NCBI RefSeq assembly: GCF_000007905.1 | Contig: NC_004917.1 | Span: 310,001-374,000 of the forward strand | DNA length: 64,000 nucleotides | DNA from: Helicobacter hepaticus ATCC 51449 | GTDB lineage: Bacteria; Campylobacterota; Campylobacteria; Campylobacterales; Helicobacteraceae | Direction of reading: 5' to 3' | Part shown: piece after piece, positions 56,118-64,000 of the stretch | Layout of the letters: each line of letters starts with the position of its first letter | How positions within the stretch are numbered: the first letter of the stretch is position 1 | Position numbers and translations under genes: made by a program | Notes under the pieces: generated by a model | What the model saw: the letters and a program-made list of their open reading frames with translations, nothing else | Told to the model about the DNA's origin: nothing | Databases searched by the model: none

Positions 56118-58326
56118 TGAAAGGCTCATTGCCAAGCTTGACTTATCTGATTTTCTCGCAGTTTTTTTAACATATTTTGCACGCGAAAAATCCTTTATTT
56201 TTGAAGGAGATAGGCATTTTTATGCCATACTTTTGCAAGAGCTTGATAACCACCCATTGAATCCACCTCCGCCACTTGAAAATCTCAATGAACCCTTAAG
56301 GCTTTTGCAAAAATATGGCACTCTAAGATTGTATGAAATCTTTGCATTTATCAAGCTGATGCGATATTTTGCTTATCTCAAAAAAAATATATCCGAATCT
56401 ACTCCTCGCACCAAAGAATGGCTTGATAAGATTCTTATCCCTGATGGATTACAAGAGATTGATAATGTATTTGATGATAAAGGAGAGATTAAAGAGGGCG
56501 TGTATAACGAAATTGACACGCTTAAATCTCACATTTCACGCACTAAAATGCACATTGATGAGCATATATCGCGTATTTTGCACTCTTCTAGCCTTGCTCC
56601 TTATCTTGTAGATTCTTCTGTGCATTATATCAATCAAAACGAATGTCTTTTGCTTAAGGCGGGATATAATCATATCATCAAAGGTATGGTGCTTGAACGC
56701 TCTCATAGCGGATTTTTCTATCTTGTGCCAGAGAGTATTATAACACTTAAAGAAAAGCAAAATGAGCTCAAAGATAGTCTTGAACAAAGTCTCTATAATA
56801 TTTGCAAATCTCTTTCAAACACACTTCATAAACACGAGCGATTTTTGCATTTTCTTAACAAAGCCTTTGATACTTTTGACCATATCTATGCGCGATTGAG
56901 TTTTGCCAAAGCTCACAATCTCTCTTTTATATATGAAATGACACGCGAAAAAAACATTATCTTATCTGAATTTTCCCACCCTGCCTTACAATCCCCAAAA
57001 CCTATAAATTTTGCATATAAAGGTGATGTTTTGATGATTACAGGTGTAAATGCTGGAGGAAAAACAATGCTTTTAAAATCTCTTCTTAGCGCGTGTTTTT
57101 TAAGTAAATTTCTTATCCCGCTTAAAATCAACGCTTACCACTCAAAGATTCCATATTTTAAGCATATTATAGCTATTATCTCTGACCCTCAAAATAGCAA
57201 AAATGATATTTCCACTTTTGCAGGACGTATGCTTGAGTTTAAGCAGATTCTTAATACCTCTGATTTGTTGCTTGGCATTGATGAAATTGAGTTAGGCACA
57301 GACGCAGATGAGGCAGCCAGCCTTTATAAAGTATTACTTGAGTATTTGCTCCAACATCACGCTAAAATCCTCCTTACCACGCATCATAAACATCTTGCCG
57401 CACTTATGGCACATAATCCCAAAGTCCAACTCTGTGCGGCAATGTATGACATTCAAGCTCAAGTGCCACTCTTTGAGTTTCTTGATGGAAGCATTGGGAA
57501 AAGCTACGCATTTGAAAGTGCGCAAAGATATGGAATCCCCGCTTCCCTTATCTCTCAAGCCAAAGCTGTATATGGCGAAGATAAAGAGCGATTAAATGAG
57601 CTTATTGAACGCTCAAGTGAATTAGAAATCACGCTTGAACAAAAGCGACTTGAATTAGAATCACTTATTGCAGAATATGAGCGCAAGATTCTCTCCCTCA
57701 ATGAACGCTCCAATGCGCAAAAAGAAGAATTTGAGCTGCTCAAACACAATTTACAATCTACCTATAACCAAGCCACACAAACGCTCAAATCTGCCCTCAA
57801 ATCGCAAGAAAGCAAGGAAATGCACAAAGCTTTTAATCAATCTCATAAGATTCTTCATACTGCACCCTCTCTCCAAAAAACCACACAAAATCCTCATACA
57901 TTTAAAGTTGGTGATAAAATAAAATATAAAAATGCAAAAGGACATATTTTAAGTATAAAGGGTGAAATGTGTGTAATAGAGCTTGAAGGCGGATTTAAGT
58001 TTAAAGAAAAGCTAGAGAATCTTAAGCCTTCTTTTGCGCCTTCTCCCACACCAAAATCTCATATTACATTTGAGCAAAGCAAAAGTGTAAGTGTAAGCCT
58101 AGATTTACACGGAATGCGTGGAGAAGAGGCAATAGAGAAACTTGATGAGTTTTTATCAAATGCACTCATTGCTGGATATGATGAAGTGCTTGTATATCAC
58201 GGCATTGGCAGCGGAATCTTAAGTAAACTTGTGCGAGACTATCTGCTTACTCACCCTAAGATTCTCTCTTTTAGTGATGCACCTGCAAATATGGGTGGCT
58301 TTGGAGCAAAAATCATAAAGCTATAA
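56104..58326 (+). CDS. mutS2: MutS2 / Smr-domain ATPase
   Basis: 740 residues. MutS-like core with Walker A in MITGVNAGGKTMLLKSLL (about 315), DLLLGIDEIELGTDADEAASLY (Walker B) and THHKHL. A coiled coil follows (about 495-580). The C-terminal Smr nuclease domain begins LDLHGMRGEEAIEKLDEF, with VYHGIGSGIL as the second Smr motif. H. pylori MutS2 suppresses recombination; in Bacillus the family also rescues collided ribosomes. It lacks the mismatch-recognition domain. Starts in the last 14 bases of the upstream gene. Confidence 0.95.
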   Translation: MQNHNERLIAKLDLSDFLAVFLTYFAREKSFIFEGDRHFYAILLQELDNHPLNPPPPLENLNEPLRLLQKYGTLRLYEIFAFIKLMRYFAYLKKNISESTPRTKEWLDKILIPDGLQEIDNVFDDKGEIKEGVYNEIDTLKSHISRTKMHIDEHISRILHSSSLAPYLVDSSVHYINQNECLLLKAGYNHIIKGMVLERSHSGFFYLVPESIITLKEKQNELKDSLEQSLYNICKSLSNTLHKHERFLHFLNKAFDTFDHIYARLSFAKAHNLSFIYEMTREKNIILSEFSHPALQSPKPINFAYKGDVLMITGVNAGGKTMLLKSLLSACFLSKFLIPLKINAYHSKIPYFKHIIAIISDPQNSKNDISTFAGRMLEFKQILNTSDLLLGIDEIELGTDADEAASLYKVLLEYLLQHHAKILLTTHHKHLAALMAHNPKVQLCAAMYDIQAQVPLFEFLDGSIGKSYAFESAQRYGIPASLISQAKAVYGEDKERLNELIERSSELEITLEQKRLELESLIAEYERKILSLNERSNAQKEEFELLKHNLQSTYNQATQTLKSALKSQESKEMHKAFNQSHKILHTAPSLQKTTQNPHTFKVGDKIKYKNAKGHILSIKGEMCVIELEGGFKFKEKLENLKPSFAPSPTPKSHITFEQSKSVSVSLDLHGMRGEEAIEKLDEFLSNALIAGYDEVLVYHGIGSGILSKLVRDYLLTHPKILSFSDAPANMGGFGAKIIKL

Positions 58327-58392
58327 ATTCAAATAAAATTTAAATTAATGTGATAGAATGCACACTTTTAAAATTAAAAAAGGAGAAGAGAA

Positions 58393-59136
58393 ATGGCTTT
58401 GTTTGAAGTTAATATGCCGCCAATCCCTGATAATATCCCAATCCATACTATTGAACATACACCACTCCTTAAACGCGCTAAATTATTGTGGATTGGCGCT
58501 CTGATTCTTGCTGTGATTAATGTATATATCGTTGTATCCTCAATGAATATGCTCACAGGTGAAATACCTGCAATGAGCAACACACTTAGCACTATTATCG
58601 GATTCTGCGGGACTATTTGTATTCTCTTTTGTTTTTTTTATCTCTGCAAACTTGCAAGAAGAAAACGACTTTTAAAACTCTATGCTATTCAGCTCGTTAT
58701 CGGTATTATAGCTGGTATTTTTCAATTATTTATTCCCGAGTTCAACAATTCTTCTACATCAACCGACATAATTGCCATAACTTCAAGCTTTTCTGCCTAT
58801 ATGATATTTTGCTCTATCGCTGCTCCTATTGTCGTTTATATTTTATGGGAGCTCGGCAAAGAGCTAAGTTTTATCACCAATGAAAAAACTTTTTTTAAAG
58901 CAACCAAAATTATGGTTGTAGGACTCCTTGTCTTTCTTATTTCATCAGTTGGCTTTCTAGTTACAGCAAGGCTTCAAAATGAGAATGTTGCACTTTTTTT
59001 TGGAATCCTCTTTATGGGCTTTGGAGTGATGGTTGTGTATGGAATCATACTTTATCTTATAGGTATCTTTAAAATTCGTGTCATTGTCCAATATGGTGAA
59101 GACGCACAAAATACAATCTCTCAAAAAGAAAACTAA
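58393..59136 (+). CDS. Six-to-seven-helix membrane protein, unknown
   Basis: 247 residues. Hydrophobic stretches near 35-52 (LLWIGALILAVINVYIVV), 65-90 (TIIGFCGTICILFCFFYLC), 97-115, 130-155, 175-195 (IMVVGLLVFLISSVGFLV) and 203-228. No recognised family or catalytic motif. AAAAAGGAGAAGAGAA precedes the ATG. One-base overlap with the DUF3240 gene suggests a two-gene unit. Confidence 0.65.
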   Translation: MALFEVNMPPIPDNIPIHTIEHTPLLKRAKLLWIGALILAVINVYIVVSSMNMLTGEIPAMSNTLSTIIGFCGTICILFCFFYLCKLARRKRLLKLYAIQLVIGIIAGIFQLFIPEFNNSSTSTDIIAITSSFSAYMIFCSIAAPIVVYILWELGKELSFITNEKTFFKATKIMVVGLLVFLISSVGFLVTARLQNENVALFFGILFMGFGVMVVYGIILYLIGIFKIRVIVQYGEDAQNTISQKEN

Positions 59137-59429
59137 TGCAAAATCAAACATTAAGCATTGATATTTATTTTAAGGATACGCTCAAAGATGCGATTGTAGA
59201 TATGCTCTTAGAAGATGGATATGATGATTTTTTCTATATTCCTTGCGCTAAATATGCTTCTAATTTCCTTTTACAAAGTGCTTCAGAACAAGTAAGCGGC
59301 AGGCAAGAATATGGGCTTTTTAGAATGTTTATTGATGAACAAAAAGCGCAATTTATTATTAATAAACTCCTTCAAGCTTTTGGTAAAGAAGATATGAGAA
59401 TCTACACTCATTGCACCACACAAATATAA
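59136..59429 (+). CDS. DUF3240 protein
   Basis: 97 residues. The pattern IYFKDTLKDAIVDMLLEDGYDDFFYIP, then SASEQVSGRQEYGLFRMFIDEQKAQFIINKL fits DUF3240, a small PII-like alpha/beta fold often beside metal-efflux genes. Here the neighbour is an unrelated membrane protein, so it may be a sensor or adaptor for it (inference). Confidence 0.75.
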   Translation: MQNQTLSIDIYFKDTLKDAIVDMLLEDGYDDFFYIPCAKYASNFLLQSASEQVSGRQEYGLFRMFIDEQKAQFIINKLLQAFGKEDMRIYTHCTTQI

Positions 59430-59444
59430 AACTAAGTATATTAT

Positions 59445-59915
59445 TTATAGAATCTTATAAGATTGACATTGACGCACTCCCTCATAAAGAGCTGCTCCAA
59501 CACTTGTAGCGAGATTGATACTCCGCACACCCGCTTTCATTGGTAATTTATACACTTGCTTTTGATATGTGTGCAAAATATCTTCATTCAATCCCGCATC
59601 TTCCCTGCCAAAGTATAAAAACCCACCTTGAGAAAAATCTGCATCATAATAAAGCTGCTGTGCTTTAGTGCTAAAGAAAAAGTGTCTCTTACTTGGGGGA
59701 TAAGAATGCCAAAATGTATTCAAATCTGCCCATTCATATACCTGTAAATGTTGCCAATAATCAAGCCCGGCACGCTTAAGCTCCTTTTGGGTTGTGCTAA
59801 ATCCAAGCGGATGTATCAAATGTAATACAGAATCTGTCGCCACACAAAGCCGCCCTATATTGCCTGTATTTTGTGGAATCTGTGGCTGCACAAGCACAAT
59901 TTGAAAAGCTGTCAT
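59445..59915 (-). CDS. trmL: tRNA (cytidine/uridine-2'-O-)-methyltransferase TrmL
   Basis: 156 residues. SPOUT-class enzyme methylating the wobble ribose of tRNA-Leu. Knotted-fold motifs are QIPQNTGNIGRLC near the N-terminus, YFGREDAGLNEDIL and VRSINLATSVGAALYEGVRQ at the C-terminus. A 14-bp palindrome (AATCTTATAAGATT, 59451-59464) overlaps its end and may help terminate it against the convergent DUF3240 gene. Confidence 0.92.
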   Translation of the reverse strand: MTAFQIVLVQPQIPQNTGNIGRLCVATDSVLHLIHPLGFSTTQKELKRAGLDYWQHLQVYEWADLNTFWHSYPPSKRHFFFSTKAQQLYYDADFSQGGFLYFGREDAGLNEDILHTYQKQVYKLPMKAGVRSINLATSVGAALYEGVRQCQSYKIL

Positions 59916-60064
59916 TTATTTTGTTTCCTTTGGAAAAATGTAAATATGCCTCACTTTAACACACTCACGCCATAAAAAAACTTAAATATTATCTATGATT
60001 AAGTCAGATTTAACATTCTTTTAGAAATAATGCTCCAAATTTTTCTCATACTCAAGGAGGACTT

Positions 60065-61639
60065 ATGGAATTTTTTACAAGTTTAAATGAAGGGTGGCAA
60101 TTTAGTATTCAGCTCCTTGTCGTGCTTATTTGCCTTTTTTATGGTGCAAGAAAAGGCGGTATTGCTTTGGGATTACTTGGGGGCATTGGTATTTTAATGC
60201 TCGTATTTGTCTTTCATATCAAGCCGGGCAAACCTGCTATTGATGTTATGCTTACCATTCTTGCTGTGGTTGTAGCAAGTGCAACACTACAAGCAAGCGG
60301 AGGCTTAGATGTGATGCTCCAAATTGCAGAGCGTATTCTAAGACGCAATCCGAAATTTCTCACAATCCTTGCTCCTTTTGTAACTTGCTTTTTGACGATT
60401 CTTTGTGGCACAGGACACGTAGTTTATACAATTATGCCTATTATTTATGATATTGCAATTAAAAACAATATCCGCCCTGAACGACCTATGGCAGCTGCTT
60501 CTATTTCTTCACAAATGGGGATTATTGCATCTCCTGTATCTGTGGCAGTTGTGAGCCTAACAGCCTTGCTTTTAAATACAGAGCATAAACTTGCAGGATT
60601 TGATGGCTATATCAATTTGCTTCAAATTACTATTCCTAGCACACTTTTTGGCGTGCTTTGCATCGGTATTTTTTCTTGGTTTAGAGGCAAAGACTTGGAT
60701 AAAGACTTGGAATTTCAAGAAAAGTTAAAAGACCCCGAATTTCACAAATATGTTTATGGGGATTCTAAAACACTTTTGGGAGTCAAACTTCCCACAAAAG
60801 ATTGGGTGGCTATGTGGATATTTTTAGGTGCAATCGCACTTGTAGCCTTAGTAGGAGCTTTTGAATCTATCAAGCCAAACTGGGGACAAAAAATGGCTTA
60901 TGAAGCTCATCTGCAAGAAACAACTATCAAATGGACACCAAATGGTGAGAATAAAGGTATAGTGGATTTAAAGGCTCTAGGCTTTGACCAAAAGGCACAA
61001 GGGGGGGGGCAGAGTGCATTTAAATCCGCTTTAGAATCTGGAGAAATTGTAGCTATTGCACAAAAAGACAAGCTTGGTAATCCATCTATGGATTATATTT
61101 CAATGGTAAATGTCATTCAAGCTTTTATGCTCCTCGCAGGCGCACTCATTATTATTTTTACGAATGTTGATGCGAAAAAAATTGGGAATAATGAAATTTT
61201 TAAATCTGGTATGATTGCGCTCGTAGCAGTATTTGGAATCTCGTGGATGGCAGATACAATGTTTGCAGTGCATACACCGATGATGAAAGATGCACTTGGT
61301 GATATTGTCAAAGCTCACCCTTGGACTTATGCGATTATGCTCTTGCTGATTTCTAAATTTGTTAATTCTCAAGCAGCAGCTATTGCAGCATTTGTGCCCT
61401 TGGCTTTGGGTATTGGTGTAGAGCCGGGTATTATTGTAGCTTTTGCGGCAGCTTGTTATGGATATTATATTTTGCCTACTTATCCTAGTGATTTGGCAAC
61501 GATTCAATTTGATAGAAGTGGCACAACGCATATTGGCAGATTTGTTATTAATCACAGCTTTATCCTACCAGGGCTTATTGGGGTATTTAGCTCTTGTGTA
61601 GCAGGATATTTGCTTGCAAAGGTTGCAGGATATATTTAG
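60065..61639 (+). CDS. dcuB: Anaerobic C4-dicarboxylate antiporter DcuB, enlarged
   Basis: 524 residues; E. coli DcuB has about 446. Core sequence is clearly Dcu[80 protein letters not shown] and [32 protein letters not shown]. It exchanges fumarate or aspartate for succinate in fumarate respiration. Residues about 270-345 are an extra hydrophilic segment ([35 protein letters not shown]) that E. coli DcuB lacks; it holds a G9 tract. Preceded by CAAGGAGG and a possible TATGAT at 59994. Confidence 0.92.
   Translation: MEFFTSLNEGWQFSIQLLVVLICLFYGARKGGIALGLLGGIGILMLVFVFHIKPGKPAIDVMLTILAVVVASATLQASGGLDVMLQIAERILRRNPKFLTILAPFVTCFLTILCGTGHVVYTIMPIIYDIAIKNNIRPERPMAAASISSQMGIIASPVSVAVVSLTALLLNTEHKLAGFDGYINLLQITIPSTLFGVLCIGIFSWFRGKDLDKDLEFQEKLKDPEFHKYVYGDSKTLLGVKLPTKDWVAMWIFLGAIALVALVGAFESIKPNWGQKMAYEAHLQETTIKWTPNGENKGIVDLKALGFDQKAQGGGQSAFKSALESGEIVAIAQKDKLGNPSMDYISMVNVIQAFMLLAGALIIIFTNVDAKKIGNNEIFKSGMIALVAVFGISWMADTMFAVHTPMMKDALGDIVKAHPWTYAIMLLLISKFVNSQAAAIAAFVPLALGIGVEPGIIVAFAAACYGYYILPTYPSDLATIQFDRSGTTHIGRFVINHSFILPGLIGVFSSCVAGYLLAKVAGYI
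61001..61009 (+). repeat. Poly-G tract of 9 inside dcuB
   Basis: Nine G encode three Gly in the inserted segment. A gain or loss of one base would truncate the transporter at about 60% of its length. Shorter than the other two tracts, but in the range that slips in Helicobacter. Confidence 0.8.
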
Positions 61640-61642
61640 CTT

Positions 61643-61678
61643 AACTTGATAGAATCTAAATGCGGATTCTATCAAGTT
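61643..61678 (+). terminator. Strong terminator after dcuB
   Basis: AACTTGATAGAATC and GATTCTATCAAGTT form a perfect 14-bp stem around TAAATGCG. Both arms carry the AGAATCT/AGATTCT core. It is followed by TAAGGAG, the galE ribosome site, so it separates dcuB from galE. Confidence 0.75.
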
Positions 61679-61690
61679 TAAGGAGCATAT

Positions 61691-62728
61691 ATGCCTTATC
61701 TTTTGCTTACAGGTGCAAGTGGCTACATCGGTTCTCATACTGCTTATTGTCTTTTGAAAAATACAAATTATCATATTCTTATCGTTGATGATTTAAGCAC
61801 AGGCTTTAAAGAAAACATTGCTTATCTCCAAGAATGCTTTGAGGAGCGAGTGAGTTTTGTGCAAAGCAATATCAACGATATATCCAAAATGCGCACTTTG
61901 CTCTTGCACTATAAATTTGAGGCAGTGATTCACTTTGCGGCTTCGCTTATTGTTGGAGAATCTGTGCTCAAACCCCTTGAATACTATACAAACAACACCC
62001 TTAATACTACAAATCTTATTGCCTTGTGCATAGAATGCGGCATAACAAAATTTATCTTTAGCTCTACAGCAGCAGTATATGGAGAGCCACATACTTCACT
62101 TATCCCTATTGATGAGAATGCCCCACTTTTACCTATTAATCCTTATGGAAGCTCAAAAATGATGAGCGAGCGAATCTTATACGATACTTCACTTGCATTC
62201 AAAAACTTTAATTATGTAGCATTGCGATATTTTAATGTCGCAGGAGCGAGTATGGATAACACGCCACAGATTCTCTCAAACCATAAAGGCTTGGGGCAAA
62301 GGAGCAAAAATGCTACTCATCTTATCAAAGTCGCTTGTGAGTGTGCTTGTGGCAAAAGAGAATCTATGAGTATCTTTGGCACAGATTATCCCACAAAGGA
62401 CGGCACTTGTATCCGCGATTATATTCATATTGATGATTTAGCAAGTGCGCATCTTGAAGCTCTTACATTTTTACAGCATACACAAACTTCCAATATTTTT
62501 AATGTAGGCTATTGCAAAGGATATAGTGTAAAAGAAGTAATTGATGTTGTCAAAGAAATCAGCGGAATGGATTTTAAAGTTATAGAATCTGCTCGTAGAG
62601 AGGGCGACCCTATTGAGCTAAGTGCCAAAAATGAAAAGATTCTCTCCCTTACGCAATGGAAACCAAAATATAATGATTTAAGAGTGATTGTCAAAAGTGC
62701 TTATGAATGGGAGTGTTCATTGAAATAA
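61691..62728 (+). CDS. galE: UDP-glucose 4-epimerase
   Basis: 345 residues. Extended SDR: NAD-binding LLTGASGYIGSHTAYCL, FSSTAAVYGEP with the catalytic Ser/Thr, and YGSSK holding the Tyr-x-x-x-Lys pair (about 150). RDYIHIDDLASAHL is conserved. Supplies UDP-galactose for LPS; the glycosyltransferase at 10.6 kb could be a user. AAGGAG precedes the ATG. Confidence 0.94.
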   Translation: MPYLLLTGASGYIGSHTAYCLLKNTNYHILIVDDLSTGFKENIAYLQECFEERVSFVQSNINDISKMRTLLLHYKFEAVIHFAASLIVGESVLKPLEYYTNNTLNTTNLIALCIECGITKFIFSSTAAVYGEPHTSLIPIDENAPLLPINPYGSSKMMSERILYDTSLAFKNFNYVALRYFNVAGASMDNTPQILSNHKGLGQRSKNATHLIKVACECACGKRESMSIFGTDYPTKDGTCIRDYIHIDDLASAHLEALTFLQHTQTSNIFNVGYCKGYSVKEVIDVVKEISGMDFKVIESARREGDPIELSAKNEKILSLTQWKPKYNDLRVIVKSAYEWECSLK

Positions 62729-62744
62729 AGGAGGGAAGCAATGA

Positions 62745-63503
62745 ATGAAATATAATGTCTTAGCAATCATTGGAATCTTAATAGTATTTTTTATGATAAA
62801 AGGTTGTTCTTATCCTACAAGTTATCGTGCCTTTATCCCTAAGGCTTTAGATTCTGAATATAAGGAATATGAGAGATTATGCGAAATTTCCCAAAAAGGC
62901 ATTGTTTATTCTCGCCCTTTACCGCAATATATACAAGATTATTATACCCTGCAAGAAAAAAAGACCTTAAGGCAAGATGTTCGTATTAAATCGTTTTGGC
63001 ATAGTATCACTCACGATATGGTAACTGATACTTTTGTTGAGGGTAATAGTAGCCAAATAGCATTAGCTGTTGAAAAAATAAATAAAAAAGATGATTTAAG
63101 TATCAAAAAAGATTTTATATTACTAAAGCCTTATATTTATCAATTATCATTCACCATACAACTTGGCAATACTTATGCTCTCATATCTTCTCTTGTGGAT
63201 TCTCAAAATGGAACAATATATGCCTATAAGATAAGTGAAGTATTTTATTATACAAATTGGAGGCAAAACCCATTAACAACTTGGGGTTATCCAAGTAAGT
63301 ATAATATTTATTGTCAAGCAGGTGAGGAGGAAACTATTTTATCCTATAATAATCCTATACAATATCTACATACACTCAAAACAAAAGGTAATGAGCAAGA
63401 CATATTGTTTATTGAAAAAATTAAAAAGCACTTTGAGGCAAAAAAGATAAAATTGCAAGATTTGCTTGTCCAAGACAAATTAAATAAAGAAATCAACTCA
63501 TAA
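62745..63503 (+). CDS. Putative lipoprotein, unknown
   Basis: 252 residues. MKYNVLAIIGILIVFFMIKGCSYP is a hydrophobic N-terminus with lipobox-like IKGC. The mature part has no known domain (YERLCEISQKGIVYSRPLP, WHSITHDMVTDTFVEGNSS). It may be a periplasmic or surface lipoprotein. It lies 10 bases before the next gene's ribosome site, so the two are probably one unit. Confidence 0.65.
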   Translation: MKYNVLAIIGILIVFFMIKGCSYPTSYRAFIPKALDSEYKEYERLCEISQKGIVYSRPLPQYIQDYYTLQEKKTLRQDVRIKSFWHSITHDMVTDTFVEGNSSQIALAVEKINKKDDLSIKKDFILLKPYIYQLSFTIQLGNTYALISSLVDSQNGTIYAYKISEVFYYTNWRQNPLTTWGYPSKYNIYCQAGEEETILSYNNPIQYLHTLKTKGNEQDILFIEKIKKHFEAKKIKLQDLLVQDKLNKEINS

Positions 63504-63513
63504 AAGGACACTT

Positions 63514-64000
63514 ATGCAAAAGAATAACTCTAAAAACACAAACATATTGTCAAATGCTCACATAGATTCTAAAAGACGCAAAGCTATTAAAGATTTAAGA
63601 GACTTAAGCTTACTTGGTGCAGGTAGCATACTAGGATTGCAAATATATAAAGATTTTAAAAGCCATAGCATAGAATCTCTATCCTCTAGTCTTGATACTT
63701 CTTTACAATCTCACACATTAGATTCTGCTTCTATTTTAGAATCTAATGCCCTAGATTCTTTGCATTCTCTCTCTCATTCTAATATCCCTAGTGAAATCCT
63801 CTCACTCCCTCTCAAATACTTTAATGTGCCACAAACATATACTATGCTTTTAGAATCTAAACTTCCAAGAAATCAAAGAGAAAATCTACTCTATATCGTG
63901 CCATTACTTACAAGTAAAGACTTTAAGCATACAATGCCTAGTCTCTATCATCACTATAATGCAGAAAATAATACACATAGCATAATCTATAATGAGACAA
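63514..64000 (+). CDS. Unknown protein with repeated Leu/Ile-Asp/Glu-Ser units, partial
   Basis: Runs off the window; at least 162 codons are open. Begins MQKNNSKNTNILSNAHIDSK after AAAGGA. A short hydrophobic stretch (LSLLGAGSILGLQIY, about 33-47) may be a membrane anchor. Residues 50-115 are low-complexity and contain IDS, IES, LDS, LES, LDS and LES units, each encoded by an AGATTCT or AGAATCT motif. No family recognised. Probably co-transcribed with the lipoprotein before it. Confidence 0.6.
   Translation, partial: MQKNNSKNTNILSNAHIDSKRRKAIKDLRDLSLLGAGSILGLQIYKDFKSHSIESLSSSLDTSLQSHTLDSASILESNALDSLHSLSHSNIPSEILSLPLKYFNVPQTYTMLLESKLPRNQRENLLYIVPLLTSKDFKHTMPSLYHHYNAENNTHSIIYNET
63564..63858. 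repeat. Cluster of six AGAATCT/AGATTCT heptamers
   Basis: Copies at 63564, 63672, 63720, 63738, 63753 and 63852, within 295 bases. All are in the frame of the unknown gene and encode Asp-Ser or Glu-Ser. This is the densest run noticed in the window. Confidence 0.85.

Overview
The window looks like chromosomal DNA of an enterohepatic Helicobacter, close to H. hepaticus or H. cinaedi. The signs are a single fused rpoB-rpoC gene, a nickel-responsive NikR beside exbB-exbD-tonB, a full set of hydrogenase/urease-type hyp maturation genes, AT-rich DNA with TATAAT/TATGAT -10 boxes, homopolymeric G tracts in surface and transport genes, and gene orders shared with H. pylori (lolA/secA/lol permease; panD-ybaB-PDZ protein; aminotransferase-murC-mutS2). 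The genus is well supported; the species is inference.

Layout. 1-2.5 kb: trpG (partial) and trpE, then lolA, minus strand. 2.6-6.8 kb: secA, a Lol-type permease and a small RRM protein, plus strand. 6.8-14.8 kb: a minus-strand hyp operon read hypF-hypB-hypC-glycosyltransferase-hypD-helicase-hypE, with a poly-G tract at the end of the glycosyltransferase just before the hypD start. 14.9-17.9 kb: pgk, a DUF455 protein, and a methyltransferase switched OFF by a G12 tract. 17.9-23.1 kb: panD, ybaB, a PDZ protein, ispA, surE, a ThiF-like protein, an unlisted 44-residue acidic protein and an N-carbamoylputrescine amidase. 23.2-25.7 kb: a DUF3015 + DUF4105 pair. 25.7-33.7 kb: a DNA glycosylase, a polar amino-acid ABC transporter, a DinB-like protein, an outer-membrane protein, rsfS-nadD-nikR, and divergent exbB-exbD-tonB.

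33.7-51.4 kb is one long minus-strand information block: four tRNAs-tuf-rpmG-tRNA-Trp-secE-nusG-rplK-rplA-[L10 leader]-rplJ-rplL-rpoBC-rpsL-rpsG-fusA, ending in a small lipoprotein and a cytochrome c. It is headed by a consensus TTGACA-N17-TATAAT promoter and keeps the ancient Thr-Tyr-Gly-Thr-tuf order also seen in E. coli. A second tRNA group (Gly-Leu-Cys-Ser) lies at 52.4-53.0 kb, and between the two groups sit an unknown membrane protein and a decayed relative. 53.2-58.3 kb: a DapC-like aminotransferase, murC, a membrane protein and mutS2. 58.4-64 kb: a membrane protein, a DUF3240 protein, trmL, an enlarged dcuB carrying a G9 tract, galE, a lipoprotein and the start of an unknown gene.

The main unexplained signals are: (1) strong over-representation of the 7-mer AGAATCT/AGATTCT in and between genes, sometimes paired to form terminator stems in the way uptake sequences do in Haemophilus and Neisseria; (2) three long G tracts, one of which can tune hypD translation; (3) the DUF3015/DUF4105 pair with an unusual start; and (4) the acidic micro-protein. 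I saw no insertion sequence, CRISPR array or prophage.
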